This document shows, one piece after another, positions 1-6,401 of a DNA stretch of 8,128 nt (its first letter is position 1; every line of letters starts with the position of its first letter). The translations under genes were made by a program, and so were the position numbers. The notes under the pieces are model-generated. The model searched no databases, was not told the DNA's origin, and saw nothing but the letters and a program-made list of their open reading frames with translations. Source of the stretch: an uncultured Polynucleobacter sp. (GTDB lineage: Bacteria; Pseudomonadota; Gammaproteobacteria; Burkholderiales; Burkholderiaceae); assembly GCA_937996825.1 (NCBI GenBank), contig CALKUJ010000384.1, forward strand, positions 1-8,128, given 5' to 3'.

Positions 1-359
1 AGGGCATCCAAGTGATATTGCCTTGGGGCAATGATCAAGAAAAAGAGGTGAGCACTCAAATCGCTAGAAAAATTTCTGGGACTTATTCTTTGGTAGGCTC
101 AAAAGCGATTGTGCCGAATGCCTTCTCAATTGCAGATGCTTTTGGTTTAGTGGCTGGTGCCAAGATGACGATTGGTGTAGATACAGGTTTGACTCATTTG
201 TCTGCCATATTAGGTATGCCAACTATTGAGTTGTATTGTGATTCGCCTCGTTGGAAGACTGAAGGCTATTGGTCTTCAAATATTCATAACTTGGGTGATA
301 AAGGCCAATCACCAAGTGTTGAAGAAGTTTTAACACTCATTCAGTCGCACTTCTCTTAA
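1..359 (+). CDS. waaC: Lipopolysaccharide heptosyltransferase I, C-terminal part (5' end outside window)
   Basis: This is the 3' end of a glycosyltransferase family 9 gene; the frame is open from base 3 and ends with TAA at 357-359. Enzymes of this family add L-glycero-D-manno-heptose from ADP-heptose to the Kdo region of the lipopolysaccharide inner core, on the cytoplasmic face of the inner membrane. The visible part shows the family's nucleotide-sugar binding end: the motif GVDTGLTHLSAILGMPTIEL, followed by YCDSPRWKTEGYW and a short C-terminal helix. The DTGL-x-H pattern and the downstream tryptophan/tyrosine segment fit WaaC (heptosyltransferase I) better than WaaF, but with only about 118 residues visible that choice is moderate. 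A GTG at 12 is an internal valine, not the start. The next gene, tex, lies 37 bases downstream on the same strand, so co-transcription is possible. Confidence 0.8.
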   Translation, partial: GIQVILPWGNDQEKEVSTQIARKISGTYSLVGSKAIVPNAFSIADAFGLVAGAKMTIGVDTGLTHLSAILGMPTIELYCDSPRWKTEGYWSSNIHNLGDKGQSPSVEEVLTLIQSHFS

Positions 360-396
360 ATTACCTTTCATTAATCCCAATCATTTGAGTAAGCCC

Positions 397-2889
397 ATGG
401 ATTTAAATTTGCCTTCGGCAGAGCAGATTGCTTTGCGTATTAACAACCAAATCGCCACTGAAATGAAGATTCGTCCTCAACAGATTGCTGTGGCGATTGC
501 CTTGATGGATGAGGGTTCGACCGTGCCCTTTATTGCCCGTTATCGTAAAGAGGTGACTGGTGGTCTAGATGACACTCAGTTGCGTGGCATCGAAGAACGT
601 TTATTGTATTTGCGTGAATTAGAAGATCGCCGTGTTGCTATTTTGAAGTCCATTCATGAGCAGGGTAAGTTAACGGATGCTTTGTTGGAGTCAATTGGAG
701 CTGCTGACACCAAACAGGCTTTAGAAGACCTTTATTTACCATTCAAGCCTCGTCGTAGAACCAAGGCGATGATCGCCAGAGAGGCCGGTTTGGAGCCCTT
801 AGCGCGCGCTTTGATGGTTGACCCTAAGCTGGACCCTCAAGCTGAAGCAGTTAAATATATCAATATTGATTCTGCTGCTTATGCAGCACTCAGTCCTGAG
901 GATTTGAAGAAGTCTCAAGCGGGTGATGAGAGTGTGAATGGCGGTGTGCCATTTGTGCCTGATGTCAAAACAGCTTTGGATGGTGCCAGAGATATTTTGG
1001 CGGAAGATTTTTCTGAGATGGCACCACTGTTGGCCAAGTTACGTGAGTTCTTATGGTCACAAGGATTGTTCACGGCCAAAGTGGTTGATGGTAAAGAAAT
1101 GGCTGAAGAAGAAAAGTTCCGAGATTACTATGCTTACTCTGAACCAATTCGTTTGGTGCCTTCTCATCGTGCTTTGGCTTTGTTCAGAGGTCGTCAGTTA
1201 GGAGTGTTGCAACTGAAGTTATCTTTGGAAGAGTCGCAAGAGTCATTAGTGCCTCACCCATGTGAAGTGATGATTGCCAAGCATGTGGGTATTGAGTCAC
1301 TGGGTCGTCCTGCAGATAAGTGGTTAGCAGAGGTATGCCGTTGGACATGGCGTGTAAAAACGTCACTGTCTTTAGAGATGGCACTTTTCACACAATTGCG
1401 CGAAGCTGCTGAGACTGAGGCAATCAAAGTTTTTGCACGCAACCTCCACGAACTCTTATTGGCCGCACCTGCTGGACCAAGAGTGGTGATGGGGGTGGAC
1501 CCAGGGATCAGAACGGGTTGCAAAGTAGCGGTGGTTGATGCCACTGGTAAGTTACTAGAAACCACCACCATTTACCCGCATGAACCGCGCAAAGACTGGG
1601 ATGGTTCATTAGCCACTTTGGGGGCTTTGTGTGTCAAGCATCAAGTATCGTTGGTAGCGATTGGTAATGGCACGGCCAGTCGTGAGACTGATCGATTGAT
1701 CAAAGATTTGATGAAATTATTAAATGGTCAAAAGTCATCTTCAGGTGATTTTGGTTTACAAAAGATTGTCGTATCTGAAGCCGGTGCTTCGGTGTACTCT
1801 GCCTCAGAATTAGCCGCCCTTGAATTTCCAGAATTGGATGTTTCCTTGCGCGGTGCAGTATCGATTGCTCGCAGACTGCAAGATCCTTTGGCTGAGTTGG
1901 TGAAGATTGAACCTAAAGCGATTGGGGTGGGGCAGTACCAGCACGATGTGAACCAATTTCAACTTTCAAGAACCCTAGATGCAGTGGTAGAGGATTGTGT
2001 GAACGCGGTTGGTGTTGATTTGAATACTGCATCAGTCCCTTTGCTCTCTAAAGTATCTGGTCTTAATGCCGGTCTTGCCAAAAATATTGTTTCATTTAGG
2101 GACAGTAAGAGACTCTTTAACAATCGTGAGTCTTTGAAAGAGGTGCCACGTCTGGGTGATAAAGCATTTGAGCAAGCAGCGGGTTTCTTGCGCATCACAG
2201 GCGGTGATAATCCTTTGGATCAATCTTCGGTTCATCCTGAGTCTTATCCTTTAGTAGAAAAGATTTTAAAAAAGTTGGGGCAACCAATCACATCAGTTTT
2301 AGGTAATAAAGAACTGATCAGTCAGGTGGCCGCGAATGATGTGATGAGTCAATTGGTAGATGATAAGTTTGGCGTTGTCACCATCAAAGATATTTTGTCT
2401 GAATTAGAAAAGCCTGGACGCGATCCGCGCCCTGAGTTCAAGACGGCAACTTTTGAAGAAGGTGTGGAAGACATTGGCCAGCTATTGCCAGGCATGATCT
2501 TAGAGGGTGTTGTAACGAACGTAGCAGCCTTTGGTGCATTCATTGACATTGGTGTGCATCAAGATGGCTTGGTGCACGTTTCAGCCTTGGCTGATAAGTT
2601 TGTCAAAGATCCTCATGAGATTGTTAAAGCTGGGCAAGTGGTCAAAGTCAAAGTGCTTGAAGTGGATGTGAAGCGTCGACGCATTGGTTTAACGATGAAG
2701 TTAAATGATGCTGCACCATCGAATACTGGCACTCGTTCGGAGTCTGGTGAAAGATCTAATGGGGGTGGTGCAAGAGGATCACTTCAAGTTTCTAGTAAGC
2801 CGTTTAGTCAAAGACAGCAAGCTTCATCTGCGCCGGGTGGTAATACTGCTTTTGCTGAGGCTTTTGCTAAGTTGAAGGCAAAAAACTAA
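397..2889 (+). CDS. tex: Tex family transcription accessory / S1 RNA-binding protein
   Basis: The protein has 830 residues from the ATG at 397. Tex proteins are cytoplasmic nucleic-acid-binding factors, homologous to eukaryotic Spt6, linked to transcription and tolerance of toxin expression; the exact role here is inferred. Domains in order are: the Tex N-terminal helical region (about 1-350, with VPFIARYRKEVTGGLDD and later FRDYYAYSEP and VPSHRALALFRGR); the YqgF/RNase H-like domain from GVDPG (366-370); helix-hairpin-helix repeats (about 540-630, VSGLNAGLAKNIVSFRD); and an S1 domain (about 699-768, GMILEGVVTNVAAFGAFIDIG to RIGLTMKL). A low-complexity Ser/Gly/Arg tail ends in a short helix. 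An in-frame TTG at 385 would add four residues; ATG 397 is preferred because GAG lies seven bases upstream, a weak ribosome site, and 385 has none. Length is somewhat above the roughly 770 residues of E. coli Tex, partly through an insert near residues 157-188. Confidence 0.95.
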   Translation: MDLNLPSAEQIALRINNQIATEMKIRPQQIAVAIALMDEGSTVPFIARYRKEVTGGLDDTQLRGIEERLLYLRELEDRRVAILKSIHEQGKLTDALLESIGAADTKQALEDLYLPFKPRRRTKAMIAREAGLEPLARALMVDPKLDPQAEAVKYINIDSAAYAALSPEDLKKSQAGDESVNGGVPFVPDVKTALDGARDILAEDFSEMAPLLAKLREFLWSQGLFTAKVVDGKEMAEEEKFRDYYAYSEPIRLVPSHRALALFRGRQLGVLQLKLSLEESQESLVPHPCEVMIAKHVGIESLGRPADKWLAEVCRWTWRVKTSLSLEMALFTQLREAAETEAIKVFARNLHELLLAAPAGPRVVMGVDPGIRTGCKVAVVDATGKLLETTTIYPHEPRKDWDGSLATLGALCVKHQVSLVAIGNGTASRETDRLIKDLMKLLNGQKSSSGDFGLQKIVVSEAGASVYSASELAALEFPELDVSLRGAVSIARRLQDPLAELVKIEPKAIGVGQYQHDVNQFQLSRTLDAVVEDCVNAVGVDLNTASVPLLSKVSGLNAGLAKNIVSFRDSKRLFNNRESLKEVPRLGDKAFEQAAGFLRITGGDNPLDQSSVHPESYPLVEKILKKLGQPITSVLGNKELISQVAANDVMSQLVDDKFGVVTIKDILSELEKPGRDPRPEFKTATFEEGVEDIGQLLPGMILEGVVTNVAAFGAFIDIGVHQDGLVHVSALADKFVKDPHEIVKAGQVVKVKVLEVDVKRRRIGLTMKLNDAAPSNTGTRSESGERSNGGGARGSLQVSSKPFSQRQQASSAPGGNTAFAEAFAKLKAKN

Positions 2890-2906
2890 TACTAATTTTT
2901 ATAAGA

Positions 2907-2958
2907 GGGTTATCAGTTCATGTAAGATTTAGTCTTGATAACTTCTGATTATTTTTTT
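2907..2958 (+). terminator. Possible weak intrinsic terminator after tex
   Basis: A perfect 7-base inverted repeat, GTTATCA (2909-2915) and TGATAAC (2936-2942), can be extended at both ends by G-U pairs. It encloses a 20-base loop, and a run of seven T (2952-2958) starts nine bases after the stem. The stem is AT-rich, the loop long and the T-run not adjacent, so termination would be weak or partial. It ends just before the ATG of the small gene at 2961, so it could equally act in that gene's leader. Confidence 0.35.
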
Positions 2959-2960
2959 GC

Positions 2961-3224
2961 ATGACATTCCCATTCGATACTCTCAAATTCAAAAAGAAAC
3001 TAAGTGGTGTTGGTATTCCTGTTGGTCATGCTGAAGGAATGACTGAGGCAGTGAGAGACTCGTTTGAAAATCTTGCCACTAAAACTGATTTGCATCTGTT
3101 AGAAGCTAAGCTGCTATTTTCTCAGGGTGAATTGAAGAACGATTTGATCAAGTGGATGGTGGGTTTATCGTTCATTCAAGTTGGTCTTTGTTTGAGCGTT
3201 GTACTGGCATTTCATGCTGGTTAA
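2961..3224 (+). CDS. Small DUF1640 (CCDC90-like) coiled-coil membrane protein
   Basis: This 87-residue protein resembles the DUF1640 / CCDC90 family, small membrane-anchored coiled-coil proteins whose bacterial role is not established. What can be seen: an N-terminal MTFPFDTLKF block typical of the family start, an adaptor-like stretch (KKLSGVGIPVGHAEGMTEAV, 12-31), a short amphipathic helix with the family-like LATKTDLHLLEAKL pattern (38-51), a linker GELKNDLIKW (56-65), and one hydrophobic C-terminal segment (about 66-85) that should span the inner membrane. The coiled coil is short, and 87 residues is at the low end for the family from memory. The ATG at 2961 is chosen because the conserved N-terminal block begins there; upstream is a T-run with no Shine-Dalgarno sequence. 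It lies 71 bases after tex on the same strand and faces tolC; neither neighbour indicates its function. Confidence 0.7.
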   Translation: MTFPFDTLKFKKKLSGVGIPVGHAEGMTEAVRDSFENLATKTDLHLLEAKLLFSQGELKNDLIKWMVGLSFIQVGLCLSVVLAFHAG

Positions 3225-3252
3225 GTGCTTGAAAGAATGATTGCATGAATTT

Positions 3253-3289
3253 AAAAAAGCCAAGCATGTTAATCACATACTTGGCCTTT
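3253..3289 (-). terminator. Intrinsic terminator of the tolC-type gene
   Basis: Read on the minus strand, GCCAAGTATG (3285-3276) pairs with CATGCTTGGC (3268-3259) across a 7-base loop. This gives ten pairs, one of them U-G, followed at once by six T (3258-3253). It lies about 35 bases after the stop codon of the leftward gene. On the plus strand the same position is a C-A mismatch and the following T-run is short and set off by a C, so the element is built mainly for the minus strand, though it may also slow rightward transcription from the small gene at 2961. Confidence 0.85.
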
Positions 3290-3322
3290 AAGTGATTTGA
3301 CTAGAAATCTTTATTTGTTCGC

Positions 3323-4879
3323 TTATTTCAATAAAGCATTCACAGCTTGTAGATCTTCATCACTGAGAACGGCGGCTTGAGCTTTGAGCTTGAGGCCGTT
3401 CAAGATAGTGTCATAGCGAGCTTTGGCTAAATCTCTGCGCGTGGTGAATAAAGTGTCTTGTGCGTTTAAGACATCGATGTTGATGCGTACACCAACTTCA
3501 TAGCCAAGCTTGTTTGATTCTAAAGCGCTCAACGCTGAAACTTCAGCAGCTTCATACGCTTTGACTTGCGCTAAGCCACTGTTAAAGCCCAAATAGGCTT
3601 GACGTGTGGTTTGTGCTACAGAGCGACGGGTATTTTCTAAATCGGCCAATGCTTTATTTGCTAAAGCAGCTTTTTCTCTAACGACAGACTGGTTGTAACC
3701 GCCGGAAAAAATTGGCACTGTCAGTTGAATGATGGCTTGAGTTGAGTAGCTTCTGGAAGAAAAGAGTGTGCCATCCTGAGGAAGGGTACTTTCGCTGTCG
3801 GAATAACCACGTTGAACCACAAAATCAACAGATGGTGCGTGACCAGCGTAAGCACGTTTGGTGTCTTTGGTTGCGACATCATAAGAAAGTTTGCTTGCAA
3901 TGATGTTGTAGCTCACGTCTTCAGCTTGTTTGACCCAGTCTTGCATGGTTTGCCCAGGCATAACAGCCAAAGCGTTTTCAACATTGACCTTGCTAGGCTT
4001 TTCACCTTTTTTAAGTTTTACCTTCCTGTCTTTGGCCACTGTTTCAATGCGGGCAGAGTCGCTCAGCGATTTAACTCGCGTGATTTGTTTGCCAGTGATT
4101 TGTTCTAAAGCCCCTCGTTTGATCACAAGGTCTGCTTGGGCGGCTAATTCTTGGGCAACCACTAAATCAAAACGAGACTGCGCCTCATGGGTGTCGGTGA
4201 TTGTGGCAGTACCAACTTCAAAATTTCGTTTGGCTTGTTCTAATTGCTCACCAATGAGCACCTTTTTATTCTTTGCTAAATTCAAGGAGTCTTCAGCATT
4301 TAAAAGATTGAAATAAGCCTCGGTGACGCGTATCACCAGATCTTGTTCAGCGGCAGCGTACTGAGCCTCAGCAATATCAGCATTTAAGTCACCTTGACGA
4401 GCTTGTTCAAACTTATCCCAATTGAATAAAGGTTGGGTGAGTCTTACTGTCCAGCCACGGGACATTAAATCATTGCTTCGTCTGCCGGTCCGTTGATTAT
4501 AAAAATCATTTTTAGTCTCATTGCCTGAACCCACTACTTGAGGTAGTAATACAGATAATCCTTGCCAACGTTTTTCTTTGCCCGCCATAAAACCATACTT
4601 AGCAGCATTGAAGACGGGATCATTGAGAGCGGCTTCCCTGTACAAACTCAACAGATCCAAAGCTTCTGCATTGGCAGTAGAGCTTGCCTTTGGTGAGGTT
4701 TGCGTATTTATGGTGTTTGGTTTTGCCGTTGCATCCGCCACGGTCATCATTTGAGGTGGACCAAGGGCTGTTTTTTGAGCATGACTACTTGGGCTCCAAG
4801 TTGAGCCAAGGGCCAAGATTACTGCCAGTGCAATAGGGGTGTGGGACATGCTTTTTAATCTCATCATGTCATTTTGCAT
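3323..4879 (-). CDS. tolC: TolC family outer-membrane efflux protein
   Basis: The protein has 518 residues. TolC-family proteins are trimeric outer-membrane channels with a long periplasmic alpha-helical tunnel that dock to adaptor proteins such as the MacA-like protein encoded next door. An N-terminal signal peptide (charged MMRLKS, then IALAVILALG, likely cleavage after SHA at residue 34) is followed by a low-complexity linker rich in Thr/Ser/Ala/Pro. Two structural repeats follow: the first starts at ALDLLSLYREAALNDPVF and includes LFNWDKFEQARQ and AYFNLLNAEDSL; the second begins after a lysine-rich insert and includes TVPIFSGGYNQSVVREK, TRQAYLGFNSGLAQVKA and GYEVGVRINIDVLNAQDTLF. These are strong family signatures. 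ATG 4879 is used; TTG 4882 or ATG 4867/4864 are alternatives, and none has a clear ribosome site. The gene is divergent from macA, with a terminator just after its stop. Symbol is by family; orthology to E. coli TolC is not proven. Confidence 0.93.
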   Translation of the reverse strand: MQNDMMRLKSMSHTPIALAVILALGSTWSPSSHAQKTALGPPQMMTVADATAKPNTINTQTSPKASSTANAEALDLLSLYREAALNDPVFNAAKYGFMAGKEKRWQGLSVLLPQVVGSGNETKNDFYNQRTGRRSNDLMSRGWTVRLTQPLFNWDKFEQARQGDLNADIAEAQYAAAEQDLVIRVTEAYFNLLNAEDSLNLAKNKKVLIGEQLEQAKRNFEVGTATITDTHEAQSRFDLVVAQELAAQADLVIKRGALEQITGKQITRVKSLSDSARIETVAKDRKVKLKKGEKPSKVNVENALAVMPGQTMQDWVKQAEDVSYNIIASKLSYDVATKDTKRAYAGHAPSVDFVVQRGYSDSESTLPQDGTLFSSRSYSTQAIIQLTVPIFSGGYNQSVVREKAALANKALADLENTRRSVAQTTRQAYLGFNSGLAQVKAYEAAEVSALSALESNKLGYEVGVRINIDVLNAQDTLFTTRRDLAKARYDTILNGLKLKAQAAVLSDEDLQAVNALLK

Positions 4880-4950
4880 CAAAAAAGTCTGATTTGCAGT
4901 TTCTGGGAGTCATTACCTTGATTTAATTTATTTAGCCCCAAAAACCATTG

Positions 4951-4959
4951 ACTTAGCTC
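4951..4959 (+). repeat. 9-base direct repeat, copy 1 (ACTTAGCTC)
   Basis: ACTTAGCTC occurs here and again exactly at 5002-5010, 51 bases start to start, which is close to five helical turns. Both copies lie in the tolC/macA divergent region, so a two-site operator is possible. A chance match is not excluded. Confidence 0.4.
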
Positions 4960-4974
4960 AGCTTTGCTCTGGGT

Positions 4975-5004
4975 CTGATAAAGATTGTCAGATGACCATA
5001 TACT
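4975..5004 (+). promoter_or_regulatory. Candidate sigma-70-type promoter for macA operon
   Basis: CTGATA (4975-4980, four of six to the -35 consensus) and TATACT (4999-5004, five of six to the -10 consensus) are separated by 18 bases. Transcription would start near 5011, giving a leader of about 48 bases before the macA ATG. The -10 box overlaps a repeat and a palindrome, which could allow repression. This is a match by eye only. Confidence 0.35.
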
Positions 5005-5014
5005 TAGCTCTAAG
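5002..5014 (+). repeat. 9-base direct repeat, copy 2, extended to a small palindrome
   Basis: The second ACTTAGCTC copy (5002-5010) runs into the inverted repeat CTTAG-CT-CTAAG (5003-5014), which only this copy has in full. It overlaps the last bases of the candidate -10 box TATACT at 4999-5004, where a bound protein would block rightward initiation. The regulatory meaning is inferred from position only. Confidence 0.4.
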
Positions 5015-5058
5015 AGGCATAAAACCCTTATAAATAAATTGACCAGAGACAAGCAGCC

Positions 5059-6366
5059 ATGACGATGCAAGCAAGCAGTTTTTTACAAAAAGCCCTGCGA
5101 CCGGTGAAAGGATTTATTTCAAAGATTCAGTCTTTGTTTCAGACTCACATCTGGTTGCGTCGTGCAACCATTTCCTTGATTGCAATTGTTGCATTGGTGA
5201 TTGTCTATAAAGTTTTAGCATCTATTTTTGGTTGGGGTGGGCCGCAATATAGAACTGTTGCATTAGAAGAAGGTCCTCTGGCAGTGACAATCAGTGCCAG
5301 TGGTACCTTGAATCCTGTCAAGTCAGTTCAAGTGGGTACACAAGTTTCTGGCATGGTTCAAGAGATTTATGTCGACTTCAATGATGTTGTTAAAAAATCT
5401 CAGGTGATTGCACGGATTGATCCACGTGAGTGGCAAGCGCGCTTCGAGCAAGCCGAGGCCAATTACATCTTAGCCAAGCGCAATCATGACAACAATAAGC
5501 GCTTGATTGAAAAGAATTTCATTTCACCAGCCGCTTTTGATCAAACCTTGAGTGCGTACAAGAGTGCTAAGGCCTCTTTGAGCATGGCTAAAAAAGCATT
5601 GGACGATACCGTGATTCGTTCTCCAGTGGATGGTGTGGTGGTCAAGCGCAGTGTTGAACGAGGTCAAACGGTCGCAGCCAGTCTTCAAGCGCCTGAGCTT
5701 TTCATCATCGCGCAAGATTTAGCAGATATGCAGGTTGAAACAGCGATTGATGAATCGGATGTGGGTCGCATCACCGAGGGCATGACAGCTACTTTTACGG
5801 TCGATGCATTTCCGGGCAAGGTTTTCCAAAGCAAGGTCAAGCAAGTTCGTAAAGCACCGATCAATGTGCAAAACGTCATCACTTACACCGTGTTGTTGAG
5901 TGCGCAAAATACAGATCTAAAACTTTTGCCAGGAATGACTGCCAACACATCCATCATCACTGAGCAAAAAGAAAAAGTATTGCGCATTTCAAACGCGGCT
6001 TTACGTTTCAAGATGCCAAATACGGAATCTGCGGCTGACAGTAAGTCGGGCTCTAGGCCTGCCAGTGCAGGTACCGCTGGTGCAGGATCGGCTGGCGCTG
6101 GTTCAGCCAAATCTGCGGGAGCCAAGCCAATGGGCGCTGGTCCAAGGGTCATGGTTCGCAAGGTATGGGTCTTGGATCAGTCAGGTTTGAAAGACAAACC
6201 TGTACAAAAAACAGTTCGCTTAGGTCTGAGTGACGGTAATGCCAGTGAAGTTTTACCTGCTGAAAATGGTGAAACCGAACTAAAGCCGGGTGACTTGGTC
6301 ATCACTGGTATCACTGGTGCTTCAAAACCAAGTGCTGCAAGACCTGCTGGTCCTCGACTGTTCTAA
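5059..6366 (+). CDS. macA: MacA-like periplasmic adaptor of a tripartite ABC exporter
   Basis: This 435-residue HlyD/MacA-family membrane fusion protein links the inner-membrane ABC transporter to the TolC-type duct. Residues 1-34 form a basic, probably cytoplasmic N-tail, longer than that of E. coli MacA as I recall it. A single membrane anchor follows (about 35-56, ISLIAIVALVIVYKVLASIF). The first lipoyl half is at 92-122 (VGTQVSGMVQEIYVDFNDVV), a short helical hairpin at about 123-185, and the second lipoyl half at 187-206 (IRSPVDGVVVKRSVERGQTV). Then comes the MacA-typical segment SLQAPELFIIAQDLADMQVE with DESDVGRI, and beta-barrel and membrane-proximal domains to the end. Gln210 in SLQAP may correspond to the lipoyl-ring gating glutamine of MacA; that alignment is by eye. 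An Ala/Gly/Ser-rich insert (331-362) interrupts the last domain. ATG 5059 is used; ATG 5065 is possible. First gene of the export operon. Confidence 0.92.
   Translation: MTMQASSFLQKALRPVKGFISKIQSLFQTHIWLRRATISLIAIVALVIVYKVLASIFGWGGPQYRTVALEEGPLAVTISASGTLNPVKSVQVGTQVSGMVQEIYVDFNDVVKKSQVIARIDPREWQARFEQAEANYILAKRNHDNNKRLIEKNFISPAAFDQTLSAYKSAKASLSMAKKALDDTVIRSPVDGVVVKRSVERGQTVAASLQAPELFIIAQDLADMQVETAIDESDVGRITEGMTATFTVDAFPGKVFQSKVKQVRKAPINVQNVITYTVLLSAQNTDLKLLPGMTANTSIITEQKEKVLRISNAALRFKMPNTESAADSKSGSRPASAGTAGAGSAGAGSAKSAGAKPMGAGPRVMVRKVWVLDQSGLKDKPVQKTVRLGLSDGNASEVLPAENGETELKPGDLVITGITGASKPSAARPAGPRLF
6049..6144 (+). repeat. Ala/Gly/Ser low-complexity coding segment in macA
   Basis: Imperfect repeats of Gly-Ala-Gly-Ser-Ala type (residues 331-362 of the adaptor) are encoded by related but not identical units such as GGTGCAGGATCGGCT and GGCGCTGGTTCAGCC. 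The synonymous differences suggest an old, diverged expansion. The segment is probably a disordered loop within the membrane-proximal domain, where length may vary between relatives. Confidence 0.7.
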
Positions 6367-6367
6367 A

Positions 6368-6388
6368 AATAATTTTTTTTAAATTATT
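6368..6388 (+). other. AT-only hairpin between macA and the ATPase gene
   Basis: AATAATTT (6368-6375) and AAATTATT (6381-6388) form a perfect 8-pair stem of A-T pairs only, with a loop of five T. It starts two bases after the macA stop codon and ends 13 bases before the next ATG. With no G-C pair and no T-run after it, it is unlikely to terminate transcription well; it could be an RNA processing or translation-tuning element, or simply AT-rich spacer. Confidence 0.45.
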
Positions 6389-6401
6389 CATTAACCGTCC
6401 G

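Larger units (their letters stand above)
4880..5058. promoter_or_regulatory. Divergent tolC / macA control region
   Basis: These 179 non-coding bases separate the start codons of the leftward TolC-type gene and the rightward macA-type gene, and must hold the promoters for both unless transcription enters from further away. The region is AT-rich with a run of T before the tolC start (minus strand). It contains a plausible rightward promoter (4975-5004), two copies of a 9-base repeat and a short palindrome. I found no convincing leftward promoter: candidates such as TTGTCT followed by TATAAG on the minus strand have a spacer of only 14 bases. Upstream of macA, GAGA (5046-5049) lies nine bases before the ATG and is a weak ribosome site. 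Confidence 0.7.

Noticed and set aside
1184..1571. Minus-strand open frames of 66 and 105 codons within tex
   Set aside because: They are antisense to conserved Tex domains and show no recognisable protein features.
3812..4316. Plus-strand open frames of 98 and 128 codons inside the tolC-type gene
   Set aside because: They lie antisense to a clearly recognised TolC protein, have Cys/Phe/Ser-rich shadow-like sequence, no ribosome site and no family resemblance.
4948..4982. TTGACT (4948) with GATAAA (4977) as a rightward promoter
   Set aside because: The spacer is 23 bases, too long for a normal sigma-70 promoter; the CTGATA/TATACT pair fits better.
4879..5070. A 63-codon minus-strand open frame filling the tolC/macA gap
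   Set aside because: It overlaps both gene starts, lacks a ribosome site and does not resemble a known protein; the region is better explained as divergent control DNA.
5883..6161. A 92-codon minus-strand frame rich in Ala and Pro opposite macA
   Set aside because: Its composition is the mirror of the Ala/Gly/Ser-rich repeat on the plus strand, so it is a shadow.
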